Shown here one piece after another: positions 10,775 through 22,212 of a stretch of 64,000 bases of DNA. This DNA is from Adiantum capillus-veneris (taxonomy: Eukaryota; Streptophyta; Polypodiopsida; Polypodiales; Pteridaceae). Made by a program: the position numbers and the translations under genes. The notes below the pieces were generated by a model. It made no database searches. It worked only from the letters and a program-made list of their open reading frames with translations, and had not been told where the DNA came from. The stretch spans positions 151,654,945 through 151,718,944 of the forward strand of contig CM043950.1 of the NCBI GenBank assembly GCA_014529385.2, in the 5' to 3' direction. The first letter of the stretch is position 1; every line of letters begins with the position of its first letter.

Positions 10775-10917
10775 TGTTGGAGCTATATATGGCTCACTCT
10801 ACTGAACTTGGTCTCACCTATATATTTGTATCTTGTCCTCAATATGAATCAGTCTTTGGGAGCGTATATGGTGTGTCTCTTGTCTCGTCTCTCTCCTTTT
10901 CTCTCTACATCTCAACA
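10775..10917 (+). repeat. copia 3' LTR
   Basis: Same 143-bp sequence as 7103-7245 with one visible substitution. It is followed by the target duplicate GAATG at 10918-10922. Confidence 0.95.
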
Positions 10918-11115
10918 GAATGTTAGAGCTTTGGGTTTAGGTTTAGGATTTAACTCTATATTAGGGTTTAGAGCATAGTTAGGGATATTTAAAGATAGTT
11001 AGTGATTAGACATTAGGTTTGGATTTAAGATTAGATTTTGGATTTAGTTTTTAGGTCTAATTTTAGCTTCATGATTATGGTTTAAATTTAGCGTTAGGTT
11101 TATGGTTATGTTTGT
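10918..11115 (+). repeat. degenerate telomere-like TTTAGG tract, right part
   Basis: TTTGGGTTTAGGTTTAGG, TTAGGGTTTAG and many TTAGGTTT or GATTTAG words continue the tract cut at 7102. These are probably decayed (TTTAGGG)n or a simple repeat seeded by it. Confidence 0.5.
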
Positions 11116-11289
11116 AGTATTTTGCATGTAGCCCAGATGAGTTTAGATATGTAGTTGTTTGTAAGCTCACATGTGCAAATGGCTCGCAAACAAGCCGTTT
11201 GTGCACGTGCGCTTGCAAATAAGTAAAGAACGATGGTTATTTGGATTTTCTTCTCCTTTCATCAATAATATGTGTTCCTGCATTTAATG

Positions 11290-12660
11290 CAGGTATGGAT
11301 AATGATAAGTTTCTTGCTTCCTTGGACCCCGAGCAGAGGAGGCGGTACAAGGGTTGCCATGACTCTGGCTCACAATTGCGTCGCTCCACTCCTTCAAAGT
11401 CTCGGTCTGCTTTGAAGTGATCAGAGCGCTCCGAGAGTTTGACGTTGAATAGACAGTCTACACACTTCTCTATGCATCGACGCTCTAGTGGTGGCGACGA
11501 CTGTTGTGGAGGAGGTGCCACTGATGCTTCCACACCACCTCATAGTCCTTGAGGCTCCTTACCTCCCCCTTCTGTGCTTTCCCCCCACACCAACCACATT
11601 GTCGTCCTCTACTCCCATGTTTTGCACGGATATTGACTGTTCCTGGCTTCACACCACTTGCTACTCCTCAGAGACTCACTCCACTCAACACTCCTCACTT
11701 CGGAGCCCAGACTCTAGTGGAGACACTTGCAGCCTGTACCCCCATCAAGACACCACTGAAGACCCCTACCAAGACACCTGTACCAGAACCTAGGTTCATG
11801 CGTTACACAAGCAAGAGGGCTTTCCTTACTCGATCGACATTAGTGGCAGCATCATCTTGGATGACGACGGCAAGAAGGTGATCTCACGTATGCAGGTCTT
11901 TTGCTCTCAGGTGTTTCGGCACTACATACAAAACACCTAGAGTGAAGTATCAAATGAATTAAAAGACAGAGTCATCAACATACTGCATGATGAGTTTCTC
12001 GTGTCAAATCGGGATGAGCGCTTCAATGAAGACTTGATGAATGTGTGGATGCACGAGTACTCCAAGCACAAGCACTCTGAAGTGCAAAAAGTGATAAAGC
12101 ATGGGTGGATCATTCCAGATTGGTTAGCCAAAGAAGATTGGAAGAATCCAAAGCGAGCAACACGTGAGAGGCTCGACAAGTGAAAGCAACAAAAGGAGGC
12201 AGCCAGAGCACGAGTACAAGTAGGCAGCTTGCACCACCATGGATAGGCGTCATTTGAGGCCGACTTTGTAAGAGTTTTTGCATTTCCCCTTAGGTTTGGT
12301 AGTTATGGATATCTGTAATTTTAAATTCTAACATAACGTTCTCTTTGTATGTTTTGAATAGCAGTCGATGACTGGATGTGACCCCACCTCGTACGAGCAC
12401 AAGTATGCGGGCAGAAAGAGATTAAATTCCCTTATGGACATTCTGAGTTCTTGCTTCGGCTCGGTTAGTATTTAACCTTAATCTCTTACATTTGTTGTAT
12501 TTTAATAATAAGCTTAAAATTAGATTGTTTTGTAATTATACATCTATACTTACAGAAAGTTTTTTTCTTTTTTAAAGAATCCGATAGATACTCGACTCGG
12601 ACACGATGAGACGTCAGATTTGTCGACGTCAAACTAGCCGTAGTTAGATATCACTAGTTT
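11290..12660 (+). pseudogene. transposase-like gene remnant (CACTA / Ptta-En-Spm type)
   Basis: The remnant starts MDNDKFLASLDPEQRRRY (11295 on). After frame breaks it shows RFMRYTSKRAFLTR, QVFRHYIQNT and SNELKDRVINILHDEFLVS. It then runs NRDERFNEDLMNVWMHEYSK, VIKHGWIIPDWLAKEDWK and RARVQVGSLHHHG. A second exon-like piece near 12365-12460 reads SMTGCDPTSYEHKYAGRKR. The pattern of a helical block, a PDWLxxEDWK segment and a basic block ending in HHHG resembles the N-terminal part of plant En/Spm-type transposase proteins. It lies between matching CACTA ends on the same strand. Several stops and frameshifts make it non-functional. The assignment is from pattern only, and the catalytic TNPD-type domain is not seen. 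Confidence 0.45.
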
Positions 12661-12878
12661 TTTTTTTCCATAGCATGTATTAGGAAATGAGGTGTGAATG
12701 TCAATTTGGTAACTATTGGCCAAAGATGTATTTTTCCAATAATGACAATTGTGTTGTAACTAGTACATGTTGGTCAAAGCTTGAAAATCAAGTGATTTTG
12801 CCTATGATGTGTAAAATTTTGTCAACATATTACTTTTGTCGATATACTTTTGTCAGTTTTGCATCTTAATATTGGAAA

Positions 12879-13245
12879 CAATGGTGCAGCCAAAGTTGGT
12901 CTCTGCTATGAGGTGTACTATGTAGTGCTAAGGCTGTATACAGGTGCAAGTTGGAGAGCTAAAGCAGGTATGAAGGCCTAGGGGAAGCAAGTGCCAACTG
13001 AAATGTATGCTTAAGATGATTTTTTAGGCGAGGGGGGGGGCTCCAAAGTGGTCTAATTAGGAAGACAGGTCAAGGTGTCCAAGATATGGGAAATATGTCC
13101 TGAAATGTGATATTCGAGATGCTCTTTAAACCCGTCCAGACGGCCCTATAAATGGAGCCACGATGTGAAAGTTATGCCAGTTCAAAGTTAGAAGGTCTTG
13201 CAAATCCCCCACGGACAAGGCAGGTAATGATAGGTGGTCGGAGCT
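12879..13245 (+). repeat. left LTR (shared part) of the gag-only element
   Basis: From ATGGTGCAGCCAAAGTTGG to GGTGGTCGGAGCT it aligns with 26138-26504, with scattered substitutions and small indels. After this point the two copies diverge completely. Confidence 0.75.
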
Positions 13246-14699
13246 GGGTATAAGCAAACAGATCAATGGAGCTTGATTTGTGGAGCATGCCGATCTTTTC
13301 GGATTGTCAATCAGGTCTTGAATGAGCAAGTTATGACATGTGGAGTATTTTCCGGGGGTCGGATATTTTCTCACCAAGCCGCATTGGTAGGCTTGCTCAC
13401 AAGGATCTTTTTGAGTTTTCCAAGGTTCTCAAAAATTGCATGCGATGTGGGGAGTCAGCTGGAATTGGTGGTTCGCTATGATTGGAATCATGGACATCAA
13501 GATAGGCCCAATTCAAGTTGGTGGGCAAGCATGGCGAAAAGGGATCCGGTGGTTTTCCCTGCCCTTGGATGTGTTTTCTAAAGATATGGTATGGAATGGT
13601 GGGGAAGCGCAAGGATTTTGGGCTGACAAGTGGAGCTCCCATGCAACGTAATCGGAAAATTCATATGGCAAGCCCTTGTTGTGTTGTGAGCACCGATTGT
13701 GGGGGAACATGTGCCAAATGTTTCCTTGGCTGTAAAGCCAAAAAGAAAATGGTAGCTGGAGTTTAGATAAAGAGAGGGAAGGCTTAATATTCAAGGGAAG
13801 TGGGCAAAAAAGAAGTGGGGAGGTTAAAAGAGAACAATAGCATCCGGTGCTATGGCTTGCTGGAAGACTTTTTTGAGAGGGTGCGTGTGAAGGAAAAAAG
13901 GTGAAGCAACGGTTTCGAGGAGGAGGGTTTTCTTTTGTTCCTTTTTGGCTTGGGGGAAGGAGGAAGAGAATGAAAAGGAGTTTTTTTGTGTGCTCGATGA
14001 TCGAAGCTGACACTCGATGATGAAGCATGGTCCGTGAAGCGGCTCAAAAGGGCGAGTGCTCTCTAGAAGAATAAGCCAGCGATGGCTACAAAGAGGAGGA
14101 GCTACAGCCGGAGCAAAGCAAACGGTGGATTTTTCATCGAGGTGTGTGCCCACGGAGTTGAGTGGCAAGAGAAGTGTGTGTCCCTCTGTACGGATTGGTG
14201 ATGGATATGGTGCGGCCTAGAACAGGCTACTTGGATCTTGTACAAAACTTTTTTTTCATTGAAGGAGAAGCTATCATTACCATTTTTGGTGTCGTCTCTC
14301 CCTCCTCCCCCCCTTTCTTCTTTGATCGTCTCCAAGGTGTGTGGTGCCGATGTGTGTGAGCGTGTGCATCCCCCTGAAAGCCCCTTGTGCATGTGAGAGA
14401 GAAAGAGAGAAAGGTGTTGAGTTGTGGAATAGTTGGAAGTGGCAAAGATTGGTGTGATCGTTGTCTAACGACTGTGCAGGTCATGTGTGCATTCGGCAAA
14501 GTGCAGGCGAGGCCCTGCTAGTGTGAGTTGCTTGTTTTGAAGGTGTTTTCCGAGAGGACACGGGTTCTCTGAATACCCTGATCTATAAAGGGGCAATTGT
14601 TTGTGTGTCGGGTGTGTTCTCCATTCCCCCTCTTCATCTTCTGGTGTCCCCACAGAGGAGCACACTAACTGCTCCCTTGTGATACGTTTGTAAGCAAAA
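13246..14699 (+). other. LTR remainder or leader of the gag-only element; no gene
   Basis: This stretch lies between the shared LTR part and gag. I see no conserved protein motif, and the ORFs on both strands look accidental. A TGGTGTCCCC string at 14642 could be a primer site, but no CA-ended LTR precedes it, so I leave the LTR boundary open. Confidence 0.4.
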
Positions 14700-15348
14700 A
14701 TGTGGCAGAGATCTGACCCAATTTTTAATGGTGATGAAGATGCAAATGAGTGGCTCACAGATTTTGAATTGTTTATGCTATCATTGCACATGTGGAGTGA
14801 TGAAGAAAAGCTCGAGACAATGTTGTTGGTGTTGCGAGGTAAAGCAAAGGCGTGGTTCGATGTTCTAGAAGCTACAAATAAGCAGGATTGGGTTGATTTT
14901 CGAGAGCAATTTCTTTGCAAGTTTTGCAAGGTGGTGTCGATTTTACTGAAGAAGATACAAAGATTAAGAGCCTACGACAGGATGTAGGTGATGATTTTGA
15001 TGCTTTTGCTAGTAAGTTTAAAGATTGTTGGAGTGGTCTGGTTGTTGTTTTGCCACCCAAGTGGCCAATGCGGATGGTTTCAAGCTAGAAAAATTCATAG
15101 CTTACATGTGTCCTCTAGTTCAAGATAAGGTGGATGATGAAGAGCCAAAGACTTATGCCAAGGCAATCAAAGTTGCCTGGGTGAAGAGCAAGAAATTGAA
15201 AAGAAAGCTGGAGTTAGGTTTCTTAAAGCTTGCAGATTGTGTGCCTGTTGAAGCAGTTGTTTGTTCTATGGGCCCGTCAAGGATGGTGCAAGTGATGCGA
15301 AGCGTGGAGCTTGTTATGATAAGACCTATGATTGATTTTGTTCCTTAG
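14700..15348 (+). pseudogene. retrotransposon gag domain remnant
   Basis: MWQRSDPIFNGDEDANEWL, DFELFMLSLHMWSDEEKLE, LVLRGKAKAWFDVLEATN and WVDFREQFLCKF follow the retrotransposon gag pattern: a Gly-Asp-Asp start, a WL..FE helix, LRGKAxxWF and a DFxxxF end. A frameshift near 14960 moves the frame, and the reading continues from 15025 to a TAG at 15346-15348. Gag forms the particle that packages element RNA. No CCHC knuckle is seen. Confidence 0.75.
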
Positions 15349-16660
15349 GAGTTGCCTATTTGTGAGGTGTCTATGATGCCAATTGTGTACAAGCTCATCG
15401 ATGGAGACAAGCCTTTTGTTGAAGAGAACCTTTGTGTAGAGGAGTTAGCAGATGCCAAGTGTCCAATGCAACTTGAAGAGATGGATCATGTTCTTGATTA
15501 GTGCTTGTATGAAAGGGTGATAGATTGTGGCCAAGTGATAGGTGTCAAAAGCTTGTGGTTGGATGATGAAAGTGGACACGATGATGGTCCAGCTTTTGTG
15601 GAGCACCTAGAGGATGATGATGCTGATACCAAAATCGGTTTATGGTGAAGATGATGGGGCTACAAGCCCGAGTTTCTAGGAAACGAGTGAGGAGGATAGA
15701 GATATAAGCTGGGAGACAGAATCCGTAGAGCCGATGCTCATAAAGGTAAAGTTACCTTGTCATATGCATGAAGAGGTAGTGGATGGCACTATGAATAAAG
15801 AGCAGGTGACGGTGTCGGAGCTTCGAAATAAAGACCTGCAGGTGAGGGTGCTATGCCGCACCATGCTGACTCGGGGGGGTCACTATGTCTAAATTGTATA
15901 TATCACCTGCATTCAAGGAGTATTTTTTAAACTCCTTATCTCTCAATTTTTTACAAATAAAATATACCCTTTTCCTATTCAATCTATGATTTTTTTTTCT
16001 AATTTCATTTTATGGTACCCTTCTGTATGTGAAAATGTGAAGAAAAATTCAAATTTTTCTTAAACTCCTTATCTCTCAATTTTTTACAAATAAAATATAC
16101 CCTTTTCCTATTCAATCTATGATTTTTTTTTAATTTCATTTTATGGTACCCTTCTGTATGTGAAAATGTGAAGAAAAATGCAAATTAATAACTCCTTCTG
16201 TTGCACTCACGTGATAGTCACATAATTATTAAGTGAATCCCTCGAGCATGCTCATGACGATGCTCATCAAGGTAGCTGTAGAAGGTGCTTTGATTGTACA
16301 ACATGCACAAAGGTTTCTCAAAAAGAAGAGTGTTGTTGTGGCTAAGGAAGAAGAAAAGATTGAAGAAGGTGGCAAGAGAGAGGCATCTGATGCTCATCAA
16401 AGGGAAGAGCAACTGCATAGCCTATGGATTGCATAGGTAGTGCCTTGGATACAGGTTCTTTTCGCCAAGAATGCATAGAAAAATGAAGTTGATTGGGGGT
16501 TTGATGACCCGATGGGTAAGATGGATAAAGAGAAACAGGTGCTTGCTTGGAAAGATTTGACCAAAATGCAGGTGATACGAGGGTCTGTCCCTCTATAGCT
16601 GGTGGTTTCTTTGGGAGAGCAGAAGTCTGATGCTATGGTAGTGCCAAAAAAGGCAGGTAT
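15349..16660 (+). pseudogene. degraded continuation of the gag-only element
   Basis: Interrupted coding-like text continues in the same style, for example ICEVSMMPIVYKLIDGDKPF and an acidic DDESGHDDGPAFVEHLEDDD segment. After a tandem duplication comes a short ORF at 16233-16436, rich in Lys/Glu. No RT, protease or integrase motif appears. The stretch ends at GGTAT, the target duplicate of the inserted chromovirus. The product is unrecognised. Confidence 0.4.
15922..16187 (+). repeat. tandem duplication of a 133-bp unit
   Basis: Two near-identical copies (15922-16054 and 16055-16187) contain AACTCCTTATCTCTCAATTT, CCTATTCAATCTATG and TATGGTACCCTTCTGTATGT. They differ mainly in a T-run and a few bases. 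Confidence 0.88.
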
Positions 16661-18301
16661 TGTAATGGAATTAGCCTATTCAACTTGAGAATAGTGGAAA
16701 TTAATGAGAATACTTTCGAGAAATAACTTTGTGAGCATAGCGGGTAGACATAATCGAAGATAGCAACATAATCATAGCAATTAGTTAACTTGGCATGAAT
16801 AATACTTTTGCAAGAGAGAGAATTTAGAGAGCATGACAACAGTTGAGGACCGGATTTATGTGGAGCTGGTCCCCCCTCCAATAGGCATTTGTATTATGAT
16901 TTCTCCCCTTAAGAGAGACTTGTTACAATACATTCTTTGTGTTCCTTGTGACCTAGGTGATGCAATGAAGATGGAAAGCTTCATGCATCACAATCATAGC
17001 ATAACATGAACTTGAAGAAAGCTTTAACTATCCCAAGACTCAGTCCCAAGACCTCAAACACCTTTGAAGGTGGAGAGAGCTAGCAGGGAATGAGGGTAGG
17101 GAAGAGGAAGAAGAAACATTTTGTAGGAGAAAGAATTAGTTCCTCACTTATCATACTCTTGTTGCTAGCATACATAATAGCATAGTAATGAAGAAGAAGG
17201 AGATGGCATACTTAAGCATTGAAGCATGGCTCTTGGTTGGATTTGCTCTCCATAGCCAAGAGTGTTGGTGTAGGCTCTCAACCTCTCCTTGCTTGGAGAG
17301 GGAGCTCTTGCACTTTGCATAGCACACAATGAGAGTGCTTGTGAGTGTGTGTGGGTGAGTATACCCCTCAAGCAAGCCCCTAGATAGCTTGGGTCGAGCT
17401 TGGGTCGACCCCCCCTTGTAGCTCATGCTTGAAGTTCATTGGACCCTCCCAGGCCTAGCCAATCCCAAGCAAGAGCCATTACAAGCAACATGGGTAGCCT
17501 TGGGACAAGTGTCCCCCTTTCCCCTTTGAGAGAGAGGACTTGATAAATGTAAAATCAATTAGATAGTTCAAGTAATTTATCATTGGACCCCTTTGAAGCC
17601 TTGCCAATAGGCTTCAAGCAACTCATGAAGGTAACATGGGTAGGGACCTAGCATGTGTCCTTGCTGCCTCTTCAAGTTGGGGCTTCCCTTGTGTGTGTGA
17701 GTGGGTGTTCTCTCTCTAGCCCCTAGGAAAAGGGCTCGGCCCCCCTCTTGTAGGAATTCTTTTGACTTTAGGTGATCAAGCACCTTACTCACCAAGCATG
17801 ACAAAGCACTTGAACAAGGGGGTGTTCCCACAAGCATCTCAGGCAAGCTTCTCAAGGCACCTCAAGTACCTTAATCATGCAGCAAGTCAAGCACCTCAAT
17901 CAAGGAGCCATTCAAGCACCTCAAGCATCTTAATCAAGCACCTCAAGCATGACAAACACCTCAAGCACGACAAGCACCTCAAGCAGGACAAGCATCTCGA
18001 GCTTGGGCCGTGTTCCCACCTCAAGCTCAGCCCTAGCTTACCTAAGGTCAAAGGACTTTTACACACATTTATTGGAGGTCTTTAATGAAGCTAACCCTAA
18101 GGTCTTATGCTCCATTGGTTAGTCTTGCTCTTTGATAGACCATCTCCCTTTTGGGCCCCTTTACCATTGGCCCCGTGTTGAGATAGACCTATAAGCACAT
18201 ATCTATATCTTAACACTTGTTCCCGTTTATTCTCCCACATTAAGTGATCAATTTAATATGAGAAAATCATTTGGGTTGGTTAGATATTAGATTTTATGAC
18301 A
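16661..18301 (-). repeat. 3' LTR of chromovirus C (1641 bp)
   Basis: On the minus strand it starts TGTCATAAAATCTAATATC and ends CCATTACA. It matches 23855-25484 closely. It contains a CACCTCAAGCA-type minisatellite of about 17-18 bp units at 17870-18000. Confidence 0.95.
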
Positions 18302-18316
18302 TTACCTCTCTCTTGA
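18302..18316 (-). promoter_or_regulatory. polypurine tract of chromovirus C
   Basis: On the minus strand TCAAGAGAGAGGTAA lies directly before the TG of the 3' LTR. Confidence 0.75.
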
Positions 18317-18660
18317 AATCATAGTCGTCCTCGACTATGAGGTAGAAGAGAAAAAGTCTTAGTCATTAGTCAATCGTACTTAGCGGGTAAAGGATCCCTT
18401 TTTACCCTACGACATCTTTCCAAGATGGATGACTAATCCATTTGGTGCTTGGGAGACATAGTTGCCGCAAGCATGTCTGCTCTTTAGTCCATTTCATTCT
18501 CCCAAAGTAGAGTGACAAATTCTACTTGGTGTTTGAGAGACGTCGTCATCACAAACATGATTCTAAGCATGCATACTAGTTAAATTTGTGCACAATTAAA
18601 AAGATGACTAGTCATATAAGACAAAAACATGAGTCATTTAAAATAAATTTTTACATTTGC

Positions 18661-20157
18661 TTACTCTAATGTAACATTGTAAGCATTGACAAGGTTCATA
18701 CTATCCTTAAGTTGTACTCCTTGCATCCATTTAGCATCTTCAAAAGGATAATTTTTGAACTTAATAAGATACCGTCGGATTATCTTACCATGTCGTAGTA
18801 CCTTGTCTTCATGGCGAAGGACAGCTTCGGGTTGTAGCACCTCTTCTTGGTCTTCGACTTCGGGAGGGTCTTCAATAATTGGTTCAATTGGTGGCTCTGC
18901 TTTGTAGGGCTTAAGTAAGCTTACATGAAAGGCATTGTGTATAAGCCAATGGTTGGGCAACTTGAGTTGATAAGCCGTCTCATTGATAGGCTTTAAGATT
19001 TGGAAAGGACCATAGTATTTGTTTGCTAGTTTAGCATAATACTTTTGATGGCCCGTAGGATTTTTGCCCGTCGTTTGCCTTAATCGAGCCTTAGGAAACT
19101 TGAGTAAGACCCAATCATTTTCTTTGAACATTAAGGCTCTTCTGTGCTTATCAGCAGCAGCTTTTTGCCTTTGTTGAGAGATGGATATAGCCTCCCTAAT
19201 CTTTTGAAAAGATTCTTGTAGGTCACGGCTATACTCATCGGCGGCAAAGATCTTCCCATGTACTTTGAGTAGCAAGGGACTTTTAGGTCTTCCCTCAATG
19301 ATCTCAAAAGGTGCTTTTCCCGTAGAAGTATGTACAGTATTATTGTAGGCATACTCTACAAGAGGTAAGTACTTTTCCCATTGTGAGCGTTGATCTACTT
19401 CGGTAACATAAGTCTTGAGTAGATCAAGTATCGTAAGATTGGCTATCTCACTTTGGCCATCCGTTTGTGGGTGATAGGCCGAGGAGAAATTCAATCTTGT
19501 TCCTAGATTTTCAAAGAGACCTTTCCAGAAATTACTGGTCATTCTAGGATCTCTATCTGACACGATGGATGTGGGTAATCCATGGTGCTTGAAAATCTGA
19601 GATATGAAGAGAGTTGCCATTTGGTGTGCCTTAATAGTCTTTTTGACAGGAATGAAATGTGCTTGCTTGCTAAACCTGTCGACTATTGTCCATATTCCTG
19701 TATTCCCATGGATAGACTTGGGTAATGCAAAGATGAAATCCATGGATATACTCTCCCATGGTGAATTTGGAATAGGCAATGGCTGGAGTAATCCAGGCTG
19801 CTTCCCTCTATCATACTTGGTCTTTTGGCATACTACACATTTTGATACATACTCTTGTATGTCCACTTTCATGGTAGGCCAATAGAAGTACGTCTCTACT
19901 CCTCGGAGAGTAGGGTGAATACCTCTATGCCCCGCATATGGAGGAGCATGGGATTCATACATAACCTTCTCACGAAGGGAATGGGTAACACATAGCCGAT
20001 TGCCGTGGAGAAGATAACCATCCTGCAAGGTGAATGGTTCCTCTTTCTTCCCCAAAGCAAGGGCTGACATTATGTCTCTAAAGTCACGGTCAGTAGCATA
20101 CTCATCTATCATAGAGAATAGATCATTGTGAGTAGCTATAGACACCGCATTAACTTT
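18661..20157 (-). pseudogene. integrase and chromodomain of chromovirus C
   Basis: The 494-residue reading contains the HHCC domain (HAPPYAGHRGIHPTL, then CVVCQKTKYDRG). The catalytic core follows: Asp in ISMDFIFALPKS, Asp in IVSDRDPRMTSNFW and Glu in HPQTDGQSEIAN. An integrase C-terminal GPFQILKPINETAYQLKLP segment is next. The end is chromodomain-like (DKVLRHGKIIRRYLIKFKNY, then PFEDAKWM). The domain is full length with all catalytic residues. It is separated from RNase H by one TGA at 20158-20160, so translation would stop before it unless read through. It would act in the nucleus, with the chromodomain directing insertion to particular chromatin. Confidence 0.95.
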
Positions 20158-22212
20158 TGGTCATCGTGAAAGTGCATCGGCAACTTGATTGTGCTTACCA
20201 GCTATGTGAGCAATATGGAAATTAAATTGCGAAAGAAAATTTTCCCACCTCATTTGTTTGTCGGAAATCTTGGTTTGCGTCATGAAATACTTGAGACTTT
20301 GGTGGTCGGTTCGTAGGATAAATGGAGTCCCCAATAGGTAGTGCTTCCATGTGTCCAAGGCATGTAGAACAGCTAAAAGCTCTTTCTCATAAATGCCCAA
20401 GACTCGTTCATCACCATTGAGCCTTCGGCTCTCATATGCTATGGCATGCCCTTCTTGAAGCAAAACCGCTCCAAGGCAATCACCACAAGCATCACATTGG
20501 ACCTCAAATGGCTTTGAGAGATCCGGAAGCACGAGAACTGGTTGGTAAGTAAGCTTTTCTTTGAGTTTTTCAAAAGCATTTTTCTCCTTAGCAGTCCATA
20601 CAAACTTAACGTTCTTCTTTGTTAAGTCGTGAAGTGGTCCTGCTACTTGAGAGAATTTTGCTATGAAGCGTCTATAGTATGCACACATACCAATAAAGCT
20701 TCTTAGCTCATGTAGATTTCTTGGGTTAGGCCATGCTTTTATTACCTCTAACTTTGATGGATCCATTTGGATACCATCTTTAGAGATAATATGACCTAAA
20801 TATTGAATCTCTTGAAGGAAGAATTCGCTTTTCTTTTGGTTGAGATAAAGCTTGTTCTCCCTCAATGCTTGAGAAATCACTTGGAGATGCTGCTTATGTT
20901 CCTCCAAAGACTTGGAGTAGATGATGATATCATCAAAGAACACTCCAGTGAATTTTTGATATGGTCTAAAAAATTTCTCCATCAAACGATTGAACGTAGC
21001 TGGTGCATTAGTCAAGCCAAAAGGCATGACTAGATATTCATAAAGACCAAACGTTGTGCGAAACGCGGTCTTTAAGATATCTTCATCCACTATCCTTATT
21101 TGATGATAGCCACTCTTAAGGTCAATCCTACTGAAGTAGGTAGAGCCTTGTAGCTTATCAAACAGATCTTCTACCCGAGGTACGGGAAATCTGTTTTTGA
21201 TAGTGATATGGTTTAGTGCTCGATATTCCACACACATACGGTATGTACCATCTTTCTTTTGCACTAAAAGGACTGGAGAACAAAAGGGAGAGGAACTAGG
21301 CCTCACCATCCCTTTGTCTAACAGCTCTTGTACTTGCCTCATGATCTCCTCTTGTTGAGCTTGTGAGACTCGATAAGGAGGCTTGTTAGGTGGTGAGCTT
21401 CCAGGAAGGAGCTCAATACGATGGTCATCATCCCCTCGTTTTGGAGGTACGTCCATAGGGATATCATCGATGAACACATCTTGGAATCCTTTTAGAAAAT
21501 TAGACAAGTCTAACTCTTCTTGATTCCTATCATTTACATTTGATGAAACATTAGTATCTTTTGGAGACTCTTTGACAAAAATCATGTACGCAGAAACTGA
21601 GCTCTTCATTGACTTATCAAAAGAAAGAGGATTTACAAGTGGAATAGTGCGACCATGCTCACTAGCATCTATATACATGTTCTTTTCCCTGTAAGTGAAG
21701 TAAATTCTCCTTTCAGGGAACTTCATGTGGGTAGCCATGCGATCAAACCATGGTGCCCCTAGGATAACATCTTGATGTTGGAGAGGAGAGATGAAGAAGT
21801 CTTCTTTGTCGACATAGCTTTGGACATGAAGCCTCAACTTCCCAATCAAGGGAGTAACGGAGGCTTGTTGTCCCTTGGAAGCTGCATCAGCGACTACTAT
21901 ATCTCCCATCTCAAAAGCTTGAATGCCCAACTTGGTGGCCAACTCTATTGATATGAAGTTGAGAGTAGAGCCTGGGTCAAACAAGATGAAGGCATCATGC
22001 TCTCTTACCTTTCCCCAAGCATAGGAGAGTGATGATCCTGTGCAATGAGCATCCTCTTTTGGAGCTTCGATGGTGGAAGCTCTAGGAGTCTCATTGCGAG
22101 TATTCTTCTTGGGGCAAGAACGGTAGCCATGTCCCTGCTCTCCACACTTGAAACACTTATGGTCCTTGCGAAAAGCTTCAAGCTCTTCAGGAGAGAGTTT
22201 TTTTTTACCTTT
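20158..22212 (-). pseudogene. protease, reverse transcriptase and RNase H of chromovirus C
   Basis: The minus frame is open from 22212 to the stop at 20158-20160. It begins with the CCHC knuckle (CFKCGEQGHGYRSC), then the aspartic protease motif LFDPGSTLNF and GAPWFDRM. RT shows [51 protein letters not shown] and the catalytic FFDDIIIYSKS. RNase H follows with VQCDACGDCLGAVLLQ, YEKELLAVLHALDTWKHYL and LRTDHQSLKYF, ending at QVADALSR. All key residues are in place. At the terminating TGA the family normally has CGA (ADALSRR), so a single C-to-T change explains it. Confidence 0.95.

Larger units (their letters stand above)
7103..10917 (+). mobile_element. complete Ty1/copia element with 143-bp LTRs, TSD GAATG
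   Basis: Two 143-bp LTRs (7103-7245 and 10775-10917) flank a copia pol with order integrase, RT, RNase H. GAATG occurs at 7098-7102 and again at 10918-10922, proving a single insertion. I see one difference between the LTRs (CTTTTG against CTCTTG), so the insertion looks recent. A recognisable gag and protease are missing: only about 740 bp lie between the primer site and the integrase, and no gag motif is visible there. Pol is broken by two stops and at least one frameshift, so this copy would need proteins from another element to move. Confidence 0.96.

Noticed and set aside
13126-14499. Many medium ORFs on both strands, one of 171 codons
   Set aside because: No family pattern, heavy overlap between strands and low-complexity Ser/Pro content. 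They lie in the LTR or leader of a gag-only element.
17870-18000. Regularly spaced short repeats that might suggest a CRISPR array
   Set aside because: The units are directly adjacent with no unique spacers, lie in an LTR and are duplicated at 25010-25190. This is a minisatellite in a eukaryotic element.
17151-18085. ORFs with HLKHDKHLKQD-type repeats
   Set aside because: They are translations of the 17-18-bp CACCTCAAGCA minisatellite inside an LTR, present identically in the second LTR.
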